Shown: one piece after another, positions 48,906 to 57,381 of the stretch
Position numbering within the stretch: position 1 is the stretch's first letter
Layout: every line of letters begins with the position of its first letter
Assembly (NCBI RefSeq): GCF_034009455.1
Contig: NZ_CP125380.1
Span: forward strand, 3,299,501-3,363,500
Direction of reading: 5' to 3'
Length of the DNA: 64,000 bases
From: Pseudomonas sp. P5_109
GTDB taxonomy: Bacteria; Pseudomonadota; Gammaproteobacteria; Pseudomonadales; Pseudomonadaceae
The notes under the pieces: model-generated
Seen by the model: only the letters and a program-made list of their open reading frames with translations
What the model was told of the DNA's origin: nothing
Database searches by the model: none
Position numbers and translations under genes: made by a program

Positions 48906-49838
48906 ATGACAGGTTGCAATTCCCTCCAGGTCCAAGCGTTCAACACCGCCGATGTCGCCGAGCAAATCCGCGCCACACCGGGCTGGACCCAGCATTACCA
49001 GCAAATGTCGCCTGGGCATTTCGCAGGACTGGTGCGCTATCTGGATCTGCAGGGCGTGGAGATTTACGAAGAGTCGATGAACACCCGGGTCGAGCAGAAT
49101 TTCAGCGCGCCCCAGGGCTCGTTGTCGTTCTGTTTCGATCGCGGCGACAACGCGCTGTACGTGTTGAATGGCGAAAGTCGCAACATCTGGATCACCCCGG
49201 AGAACTACCAGGAAATCGCCGTGGTGTTCGGTCCGGAGTTTGTACAGCGTCACAGCCTGGACATCGCCCGGCTCGAAGGGCTGTTCATGGCGCCGCTCAA
49301 CTCCCAGCAGAACGCGCTGTTCTGTCGTTGGCTCAGCGGGACCTTGACGCGGCTGTCGCAGACCTACGATCCACCGAGCCGCGAAGCGCTGACCCAGCAA
49401 CTGCTCGAAGACTGTCTGTTCATTCTCGACAACGCCTGCGTCGGCCTCGACCAGGGCGCGTTGCAGCGTCGGGCCGGGGAGCGGGCGATCATGAAGCGGG
49501 TAGGGGAATGGGCCGCGGATACCCCGGAAGAACACCTCAACCTGCTGGAGCTGTCCCAGGTTGCCGGGGTTTCACTGCGCCAGTTGCAGCACGCGTTCAA
49601 GACCTACACCGGCATGGCGCCGACCCAATGGCTGCGCCTGCGCCGGCTCAACAGCGCCCACCGCGAATTGCTCAGCCGCACGCCGACGCAAACCACCGTG
49701 GCTGAAGTGGCCATGCACTGGTCGTTCTGGCACCTGGGACGGTTCTCCAGCAGCTATCGCGCGCTGTTCAAGGAATTGCCGAGCGACACCCTCAAGCGTG
49801 CGAGCGTCTCGCAGCCAACCGGGCGCGGCCGACGTTAG
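48906..49838 (+). CDS. EutR/FeaR-like AraC-family regulator
   Basis: 310 residues. The N-terminal 190 residues are an AraC-binding-like domain (LVRYLDLQGVEIYEE). The C-terminal domain has two helix-turn-helix units: LNLLELSQVAGVSLRQLQHA and TVAEVAMHWSFWHLGRFSSS. The second segment (WSFWHLGRFSSSYRALF) is very like the EutR ethanolamine regulator, so an amino-alcohol or monoamine effector is plausible. It is transcribed away from the synthetase-like gene across about 160 bases, and its end overlaps the next minus-strand gene by four bases. Confidence 0.85.
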   Translation: MTGCNSLQVQAFNTADVAEQIRATPGWTQHYQQMSPGHFAGLVRYLDLQGVEIYEESMNTRVEQNFSAPQGSLSFCFDRGDNALYVLNGESRNIWITPENYQEIAVVFGPEFVQRHSLDIARLEGLFMAPLNSQQNALFCRWLSGTLTRLSQTYDPPSREALTQQLLEDCLFILDNACVGLDQGALQRRAGERAIMKRVGEWAADTPEEHLNLLELSQVAGVSLRQLQHAFKTYTGMAPTQWLRLRRLNSAHRELLSRTPTQTTVAEVAMHWSFWHLGRFSSSYRALFKELPSDTLKRASVSQPTGRGRR

Positions 49839-50431
49839 AACGTTGGCGGCGTAATCACCCAGATCACCACCGCATCCACCTCACCGGGATTGCCGTAGCG
49901 ATGTGGTTCCTGGCTGGAAAAGCTGAAGCTGTCGCCTTCATTGAGCTGGAAATGCCGCTCGCCAACCCACAATTCGAAACTGCCTGACAGCAGGTAACCG
50001 GCTTCTTCGCCTTCGTGGCTGTAGCTTTGCTGGCTGTAAGTGCCAGGCGGGAAACGCGAGTGGAGCATCTCCAGTTGGCGATTGGCTTGCGGCGTCAGCA
50101 ACTGGTCGACGATACCGTCTTCGTAATGCACGTTCAGGCGGCTGTGCTTGCGCACCACGACGCCGTCGTCTTCAGGCGCGGTAACCGCTTCACTGGCGAA
50201 GAACCACTGGATGGTGACGCCGAGGCTGCGGGCAATGTTGAACAGTGCCGGGATCGACGGGTACGCGAGGTTGCGCTCCAGCTGGCTGATGTAGCCGGCG
50301 GTGAGTTCGCTCTGTTGCGCCAGTTCCGCCAGGGTCATGCCCCGGCGTTTGCGCAGGCCGCGAATGCGCGTACCGAGGAAATGCGGTTCGGCGCTGCCGG
50401 TTGCGGGCTGTGACTTGCTGTTGTTGCTCAT
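49835..50431 (-). CDS. XRE-cupin transcriptional regulator (PuuR-like)
   Basis: 198 residues. A helix-turn-helix occupies about 22-75 (MTLAELAQQSELTAGYISQL), followed by a cupin domain (YSHEGEEAGYLLSGSFELWV, FSFSSQEPHRYGNPG). This is the architecture of PuuR, which represses putrescine catabolism in E. coli. Together with the AraC gene it gives the amine cluster two local regulators. The metal or ligand of the cupin is unknown. Confidence 0.88.
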   Translation of the reverse strand: MSNNSKSQPATGSAEPHFLGTRIRGLRKRRGMTLAELAQQSELTAGYISQLERNLAYPSIPALFNIARSLGVTIQWFFASEAVTAPEDDGVVVRKHSRLNVHYEDGIVDQLLTPQANRQLEMLHSRFPPGTYSQQSYSHEGEEAGYLLSGSFELWVGERHFQLNEGDSFSFSSQEPHRYGNPGEVDAVVIWVITPPTF

Positions 50432-50463
50432 GGAAAATTCCGAACCGGGAAGGGGACCACACC

Positions 50464-50570
50464 CCCTGTAGGAGCGAGCCTGCTCGCAATGAACCCGAGA
50501 ACACCGCTGGGTGTCAGGCTTCCAGCGTTATCGTTAGCGACCATCGCGAGCAGGCTCGCTCCTACAGGGG
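50464..50570. repeat. REPIN, inverted copy of the one at 52593-52695
   Basis: TGTAGGAGCGAGCCTGCTCG at 50467 onward and the inverse near 50550-50570. The loop, not only the stem, is similar to the inverse of the REPIN beyond the flavoprotein gene (for example AACGATAACGCTGG). This points to a shared origin of both copies. Confidence 0.9.
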
Positions 50571-50608
50571 TTGGTGTTAGCCGTTAAAACCCCGGAGTAT
50601 AAACAGCC

Positions 50609-52564
50609 TCAGAGCTCCCACGCGACTTTCAGCCCTTCATAAATCGCTTCTTCGACGGTGCGCGGCGCCAGGCAGTCGCCGATGCGGCGGAACTCCACCA
50701 GTCCTTGCAGCTCGGCGCCCAACGTATCCAACGGTTGGTGACCCTGGCACAGCACCAGCGTATCGATGTTCTCCATCAGCATCGGCTCGCCACTGGCGGT
50801 GTGTTGCAGGTAGACCGTGTTGTCATCGCAGCCATACAGCCGCGCGTACGGCGTGATCGGCACAGCGAGTTTGTGCAGCTCGCCGGCCAGTTGATCGCGC
50901 ACGTACAGCGGCAGGTTTTCCCCGCAATGGGTGCCGTTGACCGCCAGTTGCACCTGATGCCCGGCACGCACCAGACGCTCGGCGATGCCGGGGCCGATCC
51001 AGTCGCAACGCCAGTCGACCACCACCACCGAACGGCCGATCTGTACTTCGTCACGCAACACCTGCCAGGCGTCCACCACCTGCAACTCACCGCCGCGCTC
51101 AAAGGCCGGCCAGTACGGCTCGGCACCGGTAGCGACGATCACCACGTCCGGTTTTTCCTGCTCCACCAGTGCGCGGTCGACCCGGGTATTGCGCACCACG
51201 CGAACGCCGGCCAGCTCCATTTCCCGCTGCAGGTTGGTGCTGGCACCGCCGAACTCGGCGCGTCGTGGCAGCAACTGCGCGAGCAACACTTGCCCACCCA
51301 ATTGCGAACTGGCTTCGTACAACGTCACCTCATGGCCACGCTGGGCGGCGACGGCGGCGGCTTTCATCCCGGCCGGGCCACCGCCGGCGATCATGATGCG
51401 TTTGCGATTGCTCGTCGGTTTACGGTCGCCAAAAATCAGCTCACGCCCGGTTTCCGGATGCTGGATGCAGGAAATCGGCAGGCCCTTGTGGAAATGGCCG
51501 ATGCAGGCCTGGTTGCAGGCAATGCACGCCCGCACGTCTTCGACGCGGCCGGTGTCGGTCTTGTTGGGCATTTGCGGATCGCAGATCAGCGCCCGGGTCA
51601 TGCCACACACATCGGCCTGGCCGCGAGCCAGGATCAGCTCGGCTTCCTGGGGCTGGTTGATGCGCCCGGTGACGAACAAAGGGATGTCCAGACTGGCTTT
51701 GAATGTCCCGGCTTCCTTGGCCAGGTAGGCCGCCTCGATCGCCATCGGCGGCACGATATGCACCGCGCCGCCAAGGGACGCCGAGGTGCCGGCGACGATG
51801 TGCACGTAATCCAGTTGGGTTTGCAGCATTTGCACGGCGGCCAGGGATTCGTCTTCGGTCAGGCCTTCCGGGTCGCGCTCGTCGGCGGAGATGCGCAGGC
51901 CGATGATGAACTGCTCGTCGGTCGCCGCACGCACGGCGTTGATGACCTCGCGCAGAAAACGCAAACGCTGTTCCAGATCACCGTTGTAGCCGTCCGTACG
52001 CCGGTTGACCCGTGGATTGATGAATTGTGCCGGCAGGTAACCATGGCTGGCGACCACTTCGACGCCATCGATCCCGGCCTGATGCAGGCGCCGGGCGGCA
52101 GCGGCGTAACCGTCGACGATCTCGTCGATCATCGCCTGGTCCAGCGCGCGGGGCATCACCCGGAAACGTTCGTTGGGCACCGACGAGGCGGAGTAGGCCA
52201 CCGCCAGCAGGCCATCGCTGGACTCCATGATTTCCCGCCCCGGGTGGAACACCTGGGACAACACCACGGTGCCGTGGACATGGCAGGTTTGCGCCAGCTT
52301 GCGGTAGCCCTCGATGCACGCATCGTCAGTGGCCATCAACACGTGTGAGGTGTAGCGCGCACTGTCGTGCACACCGGCCACTTGCAACACGATCAGCCCG
52401 GCACCGCCTTCGGCACGCGCCCGGTGATAGGCGATCAATTGCTCATTGACCAGGTTGTCGGTGGGCATCGACGTGTCGTGACCGCTGGACATGATGCGGT
52501 TTTTCAGGCGCTTGCCACGGATCTCCAGGGGTTCGAACAGGTGCGCGAAGGCGGGTGTCGGCAT
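50609..52564 (-). CDS. Old-yellow-enzyme-type FMN/FAD/4Fe-4S oxidoreductase (dienoyl-CoA reductase / TMA dehydrogenase family)
   Basis: 651 residues. A TIM-barrel FMN domain fills about 1-360 (LFEPLEIRGKRLKNRIMSSG). The cluster ligands C-x2-C-x3-C-x11-C follow (CIACNQACIGHFHKG plus the cysteine of ISCIQHP), then an FAD/NAD domain (RIMIAGGGPAGMKAAAVAA). The family includes 2,4-dienoyl-CoA reductase, trimethylamine dehydrogenase and N-methyl-amine demethylases such as DgcA. Context beside amine genes favours an N-demethylase or amine dehydrogenase, but the substrate is inference. Flanked on both sides by related REPINs. Confidence 0.83.
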   Translation of the reverse strand: MPTPAFAHLFEPLEIRGKRLKNRIMSSGHDTSMPTDNLVNEQLIAYHRARAEGGAGLIVLQVAGVHDSARYTSHVLMATDDACIEGYRKLAQTCHVHGTVVLSQVFHPGREIMESSDGLLAVAYSASSVPNERFRVMPRALDQAMIDEIVDGYAAAARRLHQAGIDGVEVVASHGYLPAQFINPRVNRRTDGYNGDLEQRLRFLREVINAVRAATDEQFIIGLRISADERDPEGLTEDESLAAVQMLQTQLDYVHIVAGTSASLGGAVHIVPPMAIEAAYLAKEAGTFKASLDIPLFVTGRINQPQEAELILARGQADVCGMTRALICDPQMPNKTDTGRVEDVRACIACNQACIGHFHKGLPISCIQHPETGRELIFGDRKPTSNRKRIMIAGGGPAGMKAAAVAAQRGHEVTLYEASSQLGGQVLLAQLLPRRAEFGGASTNLQREMELAGVRVVRNTRVDRALVEQEKPDVVIVATGAEPYWPAFERGGELQVVDAWQVLRDEVQIGRSVVVVDWRCDWIGPGIAERLVRAGHQVQLAVNGTHCGENLPLYVRDQLAGELHKLAVPITPYARLYGCDDNTVYLQHTASGEPMLMENIDTLVLCQGHQPLDTLGAELQGLVEFRRIGDCLAPRTVEEAIYEGLKVAWEL

Positions 52565-52592
52565 GGTGCGATTACTCCAGGCAGGCTGACCT

Positions 52593-52695
52593 GTGTAGGA
52601 GCGAGCCTGCTCGCGATGGTCGTCAACGATAACGCTGGGTATCTGACACCCCGCGGTGTTCTCAGGTCCATCGCGAGCAAGCTCGCTCCTACAGA
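52593..52695. repeat. REPIN in the divergent promoter region of the flavoprotein and binding-protein genes
   Basis: TGTAGGAGCGAGCCTGCTCG at the left and the inverse ending near 52695. The remaining gap to 52880 is AT-rich (CAACTTGTTTTTTTACTATG), probably holding the binding-protein promoter; nothing else was recognised. Confidence 0.88.
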
Positions 52696-52879
52696 GGCAT
52701 CAGGTTTTCGGTTGTTATTATTGGCCTATAGAAATTTACCCTCAGTAAAAAATCAACTTGTTTTTTTACTATGTCTTGCAGTAGTTTCGTCTCGAGCCCG
52801 CTCCCGGGGCTTACCTCACAACAATAAAAAAGGGCTGCGCGGGCCTTGGGTCCCGTGGCACCTGCAAGAGGAACGACTG

Positions 52880-53929
52880 ATGAAATCGCACACGCTCAAG
52901 CACGGTTTTTATCCCTTGGTGTTGTCCGTGGCCATGGGCCTGGGCAGCGCCCAGGCAGCATCGGACATGGTGGTGGTCGGATACGGCGGAGCCGGACAAA
53001 AAGCCCAGGACGTGGCGTTCTTTCAACCTTTCGCCGCCGTGGATCAAAGCAAAGTGATCCAGAGCGAATACAACGGCGAGATGGCCAAGATCAAAGTGAT
53101 GGTCGACACCGGCAACGTCGACTGGGACGTGGTGCAGATCGAAGGCCCCGACCTGATGCGCGGCTGCGAAGAGGGCATGTACGAGCGCCTGGACTGGACC
53201 CGCCTGGGCCACGCCGACCAGTTGATCCCCGACGCGGCACAGGAATGCGGTTCCGCCGCGCTGGTATGGAGCGTGGCGATTGCCTACGACACCGACAAAT
53301 TGGCCCAGGCCCCGACCTCGTGGGCCGACTTCTGGGACGTGAAGAAAACCCCCGGCAAGCGTGGGCTGCGTAAACGCGCGGTGTACAACCTGGAATTCGC
53401 CTTGCTGGCCGACGGGGTGAAGACCGAAGACGTCTACAAGGTGCTCGACACCCCGCAAGGCGTGGACCGGGCATTCGCCAAGCTGACTGAACTCAAGCCC
53501 TACATCCAATGGTGGGAAGCCGGCGCGCAACCGCCGCAATGGCTGACCGCCGGCGACGTGGTGATGACCTCGACCTACAGCGGACGCATCGCCGACGCCG
53601 CGCAGAAAGGCAGCCACCTGGGCCTGGTCTGGCCCGGCAGCCTGTACGGCATGGACTACTGGGCGATCATCAAAGGCTCCCGGCATGTGGATCAGGCCAA
53701 GCGCTTTATTGCCTTCGCCAACCAGCCGGACGCCCAGGTCAACTACGTGCAGCAGATCCCCTACGGCCCGACCAACACCCAGGCCGCCGCACGGCTCGAC
53801 GACAAACTGGCGCAATGGGTGCCCACGGCGCCGCAGAACCTCAAGGGCGCGCTGTCGATGAACGTCGGTTTCTGGGTCGATCATGGCGAAGAGCTCGAAG
53901 AGCGCTTCAACGCCTGGGCCAGCAAATAA
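52880..53929 (+). CDS. PotD-like periplasmic solute-binding protein without its transporter
   Basis: 349 residues from the ATG at 52880, preceded by AAGAGGAACG; the open frame upstream runs through a REPIN and was rejected. Signal peptide ends AQA-ASD. Family features are VVVGYGGAGQKAQDVAFFQP, VDWDVVQIEGPDLMRGCEEG and GSLYGMDYWAIIKGS, resembling polyamine/spermidine-type binding proteins. No ABC permease or ATPase follows; the next gene is a class II aldolase. It may pair with a transporter elsewhere. The ligand is unknown. Confidence 0.83.
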   Translation: MKSHTLKHGFYPLVLSVAMGLGSAQAASDMVVVGYGGAGQKAQDVAFFQPFAAVDQSKVIQSEYNGEMAKIKVMVDTGNVDWDVVQIEGPDLMRGCEEGMYERLDWTRLGHADQLIPDAAQECGSAALVWSVAIAYDTDKLAQAPTSWADFWDVKKTPGKRGLRKRAVYNLEFALLADGVKTEDVYKVLDTPQGVDRAFAKLTELKPYIQWWEAGAQPPQWLTAGDVVMTSTYSGRIADAAQKGSHLGLVWPGSLYGMDYWAIIKGSRHVDQAKRFIAFANQPDAQVNYVQQIPYGPTNTQAAARLDDKLAQWVPTAPQNLKGALSMNVGFWVDHGEELEERFNAWASK

Positions 53930-53953
53930 CCCGGCTTTGCAGGAGCTGGCTTT

Positions 53954-54037
53954 TGTAGGAGCCGGCTTGCTGGCGATGGCTGCCTTGAACCTTGCATTGA
54001 CCTGCAGGCCGCCATCGCCAGCAAGCCGGCTCCTACA
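53954..54037. repeat. REPIN with a perfect 27-bp stem
   Basis: TGTAGGAGCCGGCTTGCTGG (continuing CGATGGC) is exactly mirrored at 54011-54037. The loop is about 30 bases. The stem is uninterrupted, unlike most other REPINs here, which suggests a recent copy or selection for the hairpin after the binding-protein gene. Confidence 0.9.
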
Positions 54038-54113
54038 GAGATAGTTGGCTGGACGTGCACAAGCGTCCAGCCTTAAGGTCTGCCGTAGCCGATCAGCCTG
54101 GAGAACCCCAATA

Positions 54114-54902
54114 ATGAACAAAATCGCCACTCACCTGGCCCCCGAACGCAGCGCCACCGAACAGCGTCTGCGCGAGGAATTGGCGGCCTGTTACCGCCTG
54201 ATTGCGCACTTTCGCATGACCGATTTGATCTTCACCCACATCTCGGTGCGCATTCCGGGGCCGGAGCATCACTTTCTGATCAACCCTTACGGGCTGATGT
54301 TCGACGAGATCACCGCGTCGAATCTGGTCAAGATCGACCTCGATGGCCACGCCGTCGAGCCGTCGCCATACCCGGTCAACCCGGCCGGTTTCGTGATTCA
54401 CAGTGCCATCCATGGCGCCCGTGAAGATGCGCAATGCGTGCTGCACACCCACACCAAATCCGGGTGCGCGGTGGCGGCGTTGAAATGCGGGTTGTTGCCG
54501 GTGAACCAGATTTCCATGGAATTCTACGGCCGCGTCGCTTACCACGACTATGAAGGTGTGGCGCTGGACTTGAGCGAGCAACAACGGCTGGTCGCGGACC
54601 TGGGCGATAAATCGGTATTGATGTTGCGCAACCATGGTTTGCTGACCGTCGGCGAGACGGTGAGCCAGGCGTTCCTGCGCATGTACTACCTGGAAAAGGC
54701 CTGTGAGATCCAGTTGGCGGCCATGGCGGCGGGAGAGGTCGTGCTGCCCTCGGCCGAGGTGTGTGAACACACCGAGCGCCAGTTCAACGATCCGGGACGG
54801 CCGTTGGAAGAGGGTGAACTTGCTGACCCGGATGCCATGCAACTGGCCTGGGCGGCGTTGTTGCGAATGCTGGAGCGAGTGGCGCCGGGGTATCGCGACT
54901 GA
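54114..54902 (+). CDS. Class II aldolase/adducin family protein
   Basis: 262 residues from the ATG at 54114, with GGAG ten bases upstream; the earlier open frame is in the REPIN region. The zinc-ligand motif is VLHTHTKSGCAV (about residues 106-117), with a third histidine in LRNHGLLTVGE near 178. The family includes fuculose-phosphate aldolase and decarboxylases, but this subgroup is uncharacterised. Position after a binding protein suggests breakdown of the imported compound. Not clearly araD or fucA. Confidence 0.83.
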   Translation: MNKIATHLAPERSATEQRLREELAACYRLIAHFRMTDLIFTHISVRIPGPEHHFLINPYGLMFDEITASNLVKIDLDGHAVEPSPYPVNPAGFVIHSAIHGAREDAQCVLHTHTKSGCAVAALKCGLLPVNQISMEFYGRVAYHDYEGVALDLSEQQRLVADLGDKSVLMLRNHGLLTVGETVSQAFLRMYYLEKACEIQLAAMAAGEVVLPSAEVCEHTERQFNDPGRPLEEGELADPDAMQLAWAALLRMLERVAPGYRD

Positions 54903-54930
54903 TCTGAATCTTCGGTTGATGCTGCTGGCC

Positions 54931-54959
54931 TCATCGCTGGCAAGCCAGCTCCTACAGGG
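54931..54959. repeat. Single REP element (GGCAAGCCAGCTCC subtype)
   Basis: TCATCGCTGGCAAGCCAGCT followed by CCTACAGGG, just after the aldolase stop. It has no mirrored partner of its own subtype nearby; a different REP subtype follows at 54998. Confidence 0.8.
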
Positions 54960-54997
54960 TTAGTCGGTGTACGCAAATCCCGCGAACGACCGAGATC

Positions 54998-55025
54998 CTG
55001 TGGGAGCGGGCTTGCTCGCGAAGGG
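54998..55025. repeat. Single REP element (GGGCTTGCTCGCGA subtype)
   Basis: CCTGTGGGAGCGGGCTTGCT followed by CGCGAAGG. Two REP subtypes lie within 70 bases here, before the TetR gene. The remainder of the gap to 55146 shows only the AAGGAG ribosome-binding site at 55130. Confidence 0.8.
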
Positions 55026-55145
55026 GACGCCGCGGTTCTCAGGCTTGCATCGGACTGGAGAAATGGCTCGCTCTTGCTGTACAGTCGTTCAGCTCGCCGC
55101 TCACCCGCGCGGGTCTAAACGATTGAACCAAGGAGCGTGTCGCCC

Positions 55146-55793
55146 ATGAATCAGGAAGCCCGTTTTTCCCGCATGGAACCGGAGTTGCGCAAAGCCAACC
55201 TGATCGAGGCGACGCTGGTGTGCCTCAAGCGTCACGGCTTCCAGGGCGCGTCGATCCGCAAGATTTCCGCCGAGGCCGGCGTCTCGGTGGGGCTGATCAG
55301 CCATCACTATTCCGGCAAGGACGAACTGGTCGCCGAGGCCTACATGGCGATCACCGGGCGGGTCATGACCTTGCTGCGCGATGCCATGGAGCAGGCCGCG
55401 CCGAATGCCCGGGAGCGCTTGTCGGCGTTTTTCCGTGGTTCGTTTTCCGCCGAACTGCTCGACCCGCAATTGATCGATGCCTGGCTGGCGTTCTGGGGCG
55501 CGGTGAAAACCGCCGAGGCCATCAATCAGGCCCACGATCATTCCTATGGCGAGTATCGCGGCATCCTGCGCAAGGTGCTGGCGGAACTGGCGCAGGAGGA
55601 GGGCTGGGAACACTTCGATGCCGACCTCGCCGCCATCAGCCTCAGCGCCTTGCTCGACGGCTTGTGGCTGGAGTCCGGGCTCAACCCCGGCACCTTTACC
55701 CCGGAGCAGGGCATCCAGATTTGCGAGGCCTGGGTCGACGGTTTGCAGGCCGGCGGACGCCAGCGCTTCTGCGTGCAGACGAGCGACTGTTGA
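55146..55793 (+). CDS. BetI-like TetR-family repressor
   Basis: 215 residues from the ATG at 55146, with AGGAG 10 bases upstream; a GTG at 55137 is too close to that box. The helix-turn-helix is ASIRKISAEAGVSVGLIS followed by HHYSGKDELV, which is strongly BetI-like, and the C-terminal domain carries LIDAWLAFWGAVK. BetI represses choline/glycine-betaine genes; here the effector may be a quaternary or N-methyl amine. It probably controls the upstream binding-protein/aldolase or flavoprotein genes. Confidence 0.83.
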   Translation: MNQEARFSRMEPELRKANLIEATLVCLKRHGFQGASIRKISAEAGVSVGLISHHYSGKDELVAEAYMAITGRVMTLLRDAMEQAAPNARERLSAFFRGSFSAELLDPQLIDAWLAFWGAVKTAEAINQAHDHSYGEYRGILRKVLAELAQEEGWEHFDADLAAISLSALLDGLWLESGLNPGTFTPEQGIQICEAWVDGLQAGGRQRFCVQTSDC

Positions 55794-55885
55794 TCAGTCG
55801 TTCAGCAATCGATACTCTCTGGCGCCGATGCAGGAAAACACTCTAATAAGAAACTGGCCTTCGGGCCTGAGCCGGACACCAAGCG

Positions 55886-56602
55886 ATGACTCCTCGGGTA
55901 TTGATCGTCGATGACGATCCGCTGATTCGCGATCTGCTGCATGCCTACCTGTCCCAGGAAGGTTACGACGTCCATTGCGCCGCCACGGCGGAGCTGGCGG
56001 AAACCTTCCTGGCCAGCCAGGCCGTGGACCTGGTGATGCTCGACATCCGCCTGCCGGGCAAGGATGGCCTGACCCTGACCCGCGAGCTGCGGGTGCGCTC
56101 GGAAGTCGGGATCATCCTGATCACCGGGCGCAACGACGAAATCGACCGCATCGTCGGCCTCGAATGCGGCGCCGACGACTACGTGATCAAACCCCTCAAC
56201 CCACGGGAACTGGTGTCCCGGGCGAAAAACTTGATTCGCCGGGTACGTCATGCGCAAACGCCGGCACCTGCCGTCACAGTGGCCAAACCGGTCAAGCAGT
56301 TCGCCGACTGGGCACTGGACACCGACCGCCGGCGCCTGATCGATGCGTCCGGCAGCGAAACCCTGTTGACCCACGGCGAGTACCAGTTGCTCAGCGTGTT
56401 CCTGCGCAACAGCGGCCACACCCTCAGCCGCGACCAGTTGATGGACCAGATCCGCAACCGCGAATGGGTGCCCAACGACCGCTCCATCGACGTGCTGGTC
56501 GGGCGCCTGCGCCGCAAGTTGCACGACGATCCGGCGGAACCGCAGTTGATCATCACCATCCACGGCGCCGGTTACCTGTTCACCGCCGGCGTGGCAGCCT
56601 GA
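55886..56602 (+). CDS. TorR/AruR-like OmpR-family response regulator
   Basis: 238 residues. The receiver domain (VLIVDDDPLIRDLLHAYLSQ) has its phospho-acceptor at D53 in LVMLDIRLPGKDGL and the conserved lysine in GADDYVIKPL. A winged-helix OmpR DNA-binding domain follows at about 135-235 (RSIDVLVGRLRRKLHDD). It closely resembles E. coli TorR, partner of a periplasmic-sensor/hybrid-kinase system. Five bases separate its stop from the binding-protein start. Confidence 0.9.
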   Translation: MTPRVLIVDDDPLIRDLLHAYLSQEGYDVHCAATAELAETFLASQAVDLVMLDIRLPGKDGLTLTRELRVRSEVGIILITGRNDEIDRIVGLECGADDYVIKPLNPRELVSRAKNLIRRVRHAQTPAPAVTVAKPVKQFADWALDTDRRRLIDASGSETLLTHGEYQLLSVFLRNSGHTLSRDQLMDQIRNREWVPNDRSIDVLVGRLRRKLHDDPAEPQLIITIHGAGYLFTAGVAA

Positions 56603-56607
56603 ACCGG

Positions 56608-57381
56608 ATGGCGCGATGGCTTTGCCTGCTGGCGTTGCTGATGGCCGGCCATGCCGTCGCGGCGGACAAGGTTCGCTATTGCGATTATCCGGTGTATCCG
56701 CCGATCTCCTGGAGCGACGGCAAACAGGTGCGCGGCCTGGCGCCGAGCGTGGTGAAAAACCTGTTCGGCCAGTTGGGTTATGAAGTCGAGATTGTCGTGC
56801 TGGGCAACTGGAAACGCTGCCTGCTGGACGCCGCCGAAGGCCGGGTCGATGTGGTGCTGGCCTACAGCACCGCACAACGGGAACAGAGCATGCTGTTCTC
56901 GACGGTGCCGGTATTGCGCGAAGAAGTGGCGCTGTTCATCAACCGCCAGCACCCGGTGAAGTTCGAACAGCTGGACGACCTGGCCCGTTACCGTGGCGGC
57001 CTGTTGTTCGGCGAGAGCTACGGTGGGGAGTTCGATCGCATGGTCGCGCGCAACAACAACATCGAATGGGTTTCCGACAGCCATCAGAACTTCGGCAAGC
57101 TGATTCGCGGGCGCATCGATTTCATCACCCAGGAGCGGCGCACCGGCCAGCTGTACGTGGAAAACCTGCCCGGCGGCCAGGACATCGTCGCCTTGCCCAA
57201 GGCATTGAACGTGGACTACCTGCGGGTCGCCGTGTCGCGGCGCTCGCCCTTGGCCACTCGCATGCCCGAGATCGATGCGCAGTTGCAGCGCATGGTTGAT
57301 GCCGGCGACATCGAGCGTTGGCTCAACGAGAGTGAAGTGACCTATCGCGACATGATCAACCTGCCGGCGGATGCGCAATGA
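56608..57381 (+). CDS. Periplasmic solute-binding protein (SBP_bac_3 type) acting as a sensor partner
   Basis: 257 residues from the ATG at 56608; the frame is open far upstream but overlaps the regulator gene. Signal peptide ends VAA-DKV. The family-3 pattern is VRYCDYPVYPPISWSDGKQV, GRVDVVLAYSTAQREQSM and the later FVDF-like GRIDFITQERRTG. Its stop overlaps the kinase start by ATGA. Placement between a response regulator and a hybrid kinase suggests a TorT-like role: it binds a small solute and triggers the kinase. No ABC genes accompany it. Confidence 0.85.
   Translation: MARWLCLLALLMAGHAVAADKVRYCDYPVYPPISWSDGKQVRGLAPSVVKNLFGQLGYEVEIVVLGNWKRCLLDAAEGRVDVVLAYSTAQREQSMLFSTVPVLREEVALFINRQHPVKFEQLDDLARYRGGLLFGESYGGEFDRMVARNNNIEWVSDSHQNFGKLIRGRIDFITQERRTGQLYVENLPGGQDIVALPKALNVDYLRVAVSRRSPLATRMPEIDAQLQRMVDAGDIERWLNESEVTYRDMINLPADAQ

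Noticed and set aside
55975..56607. Upstream extension of the binding-protein frame through the response regulator
   Set aside because: The DNA is used by the intact receiver and winged-helix domains; the signal peptide begins at the ATG at 56608.
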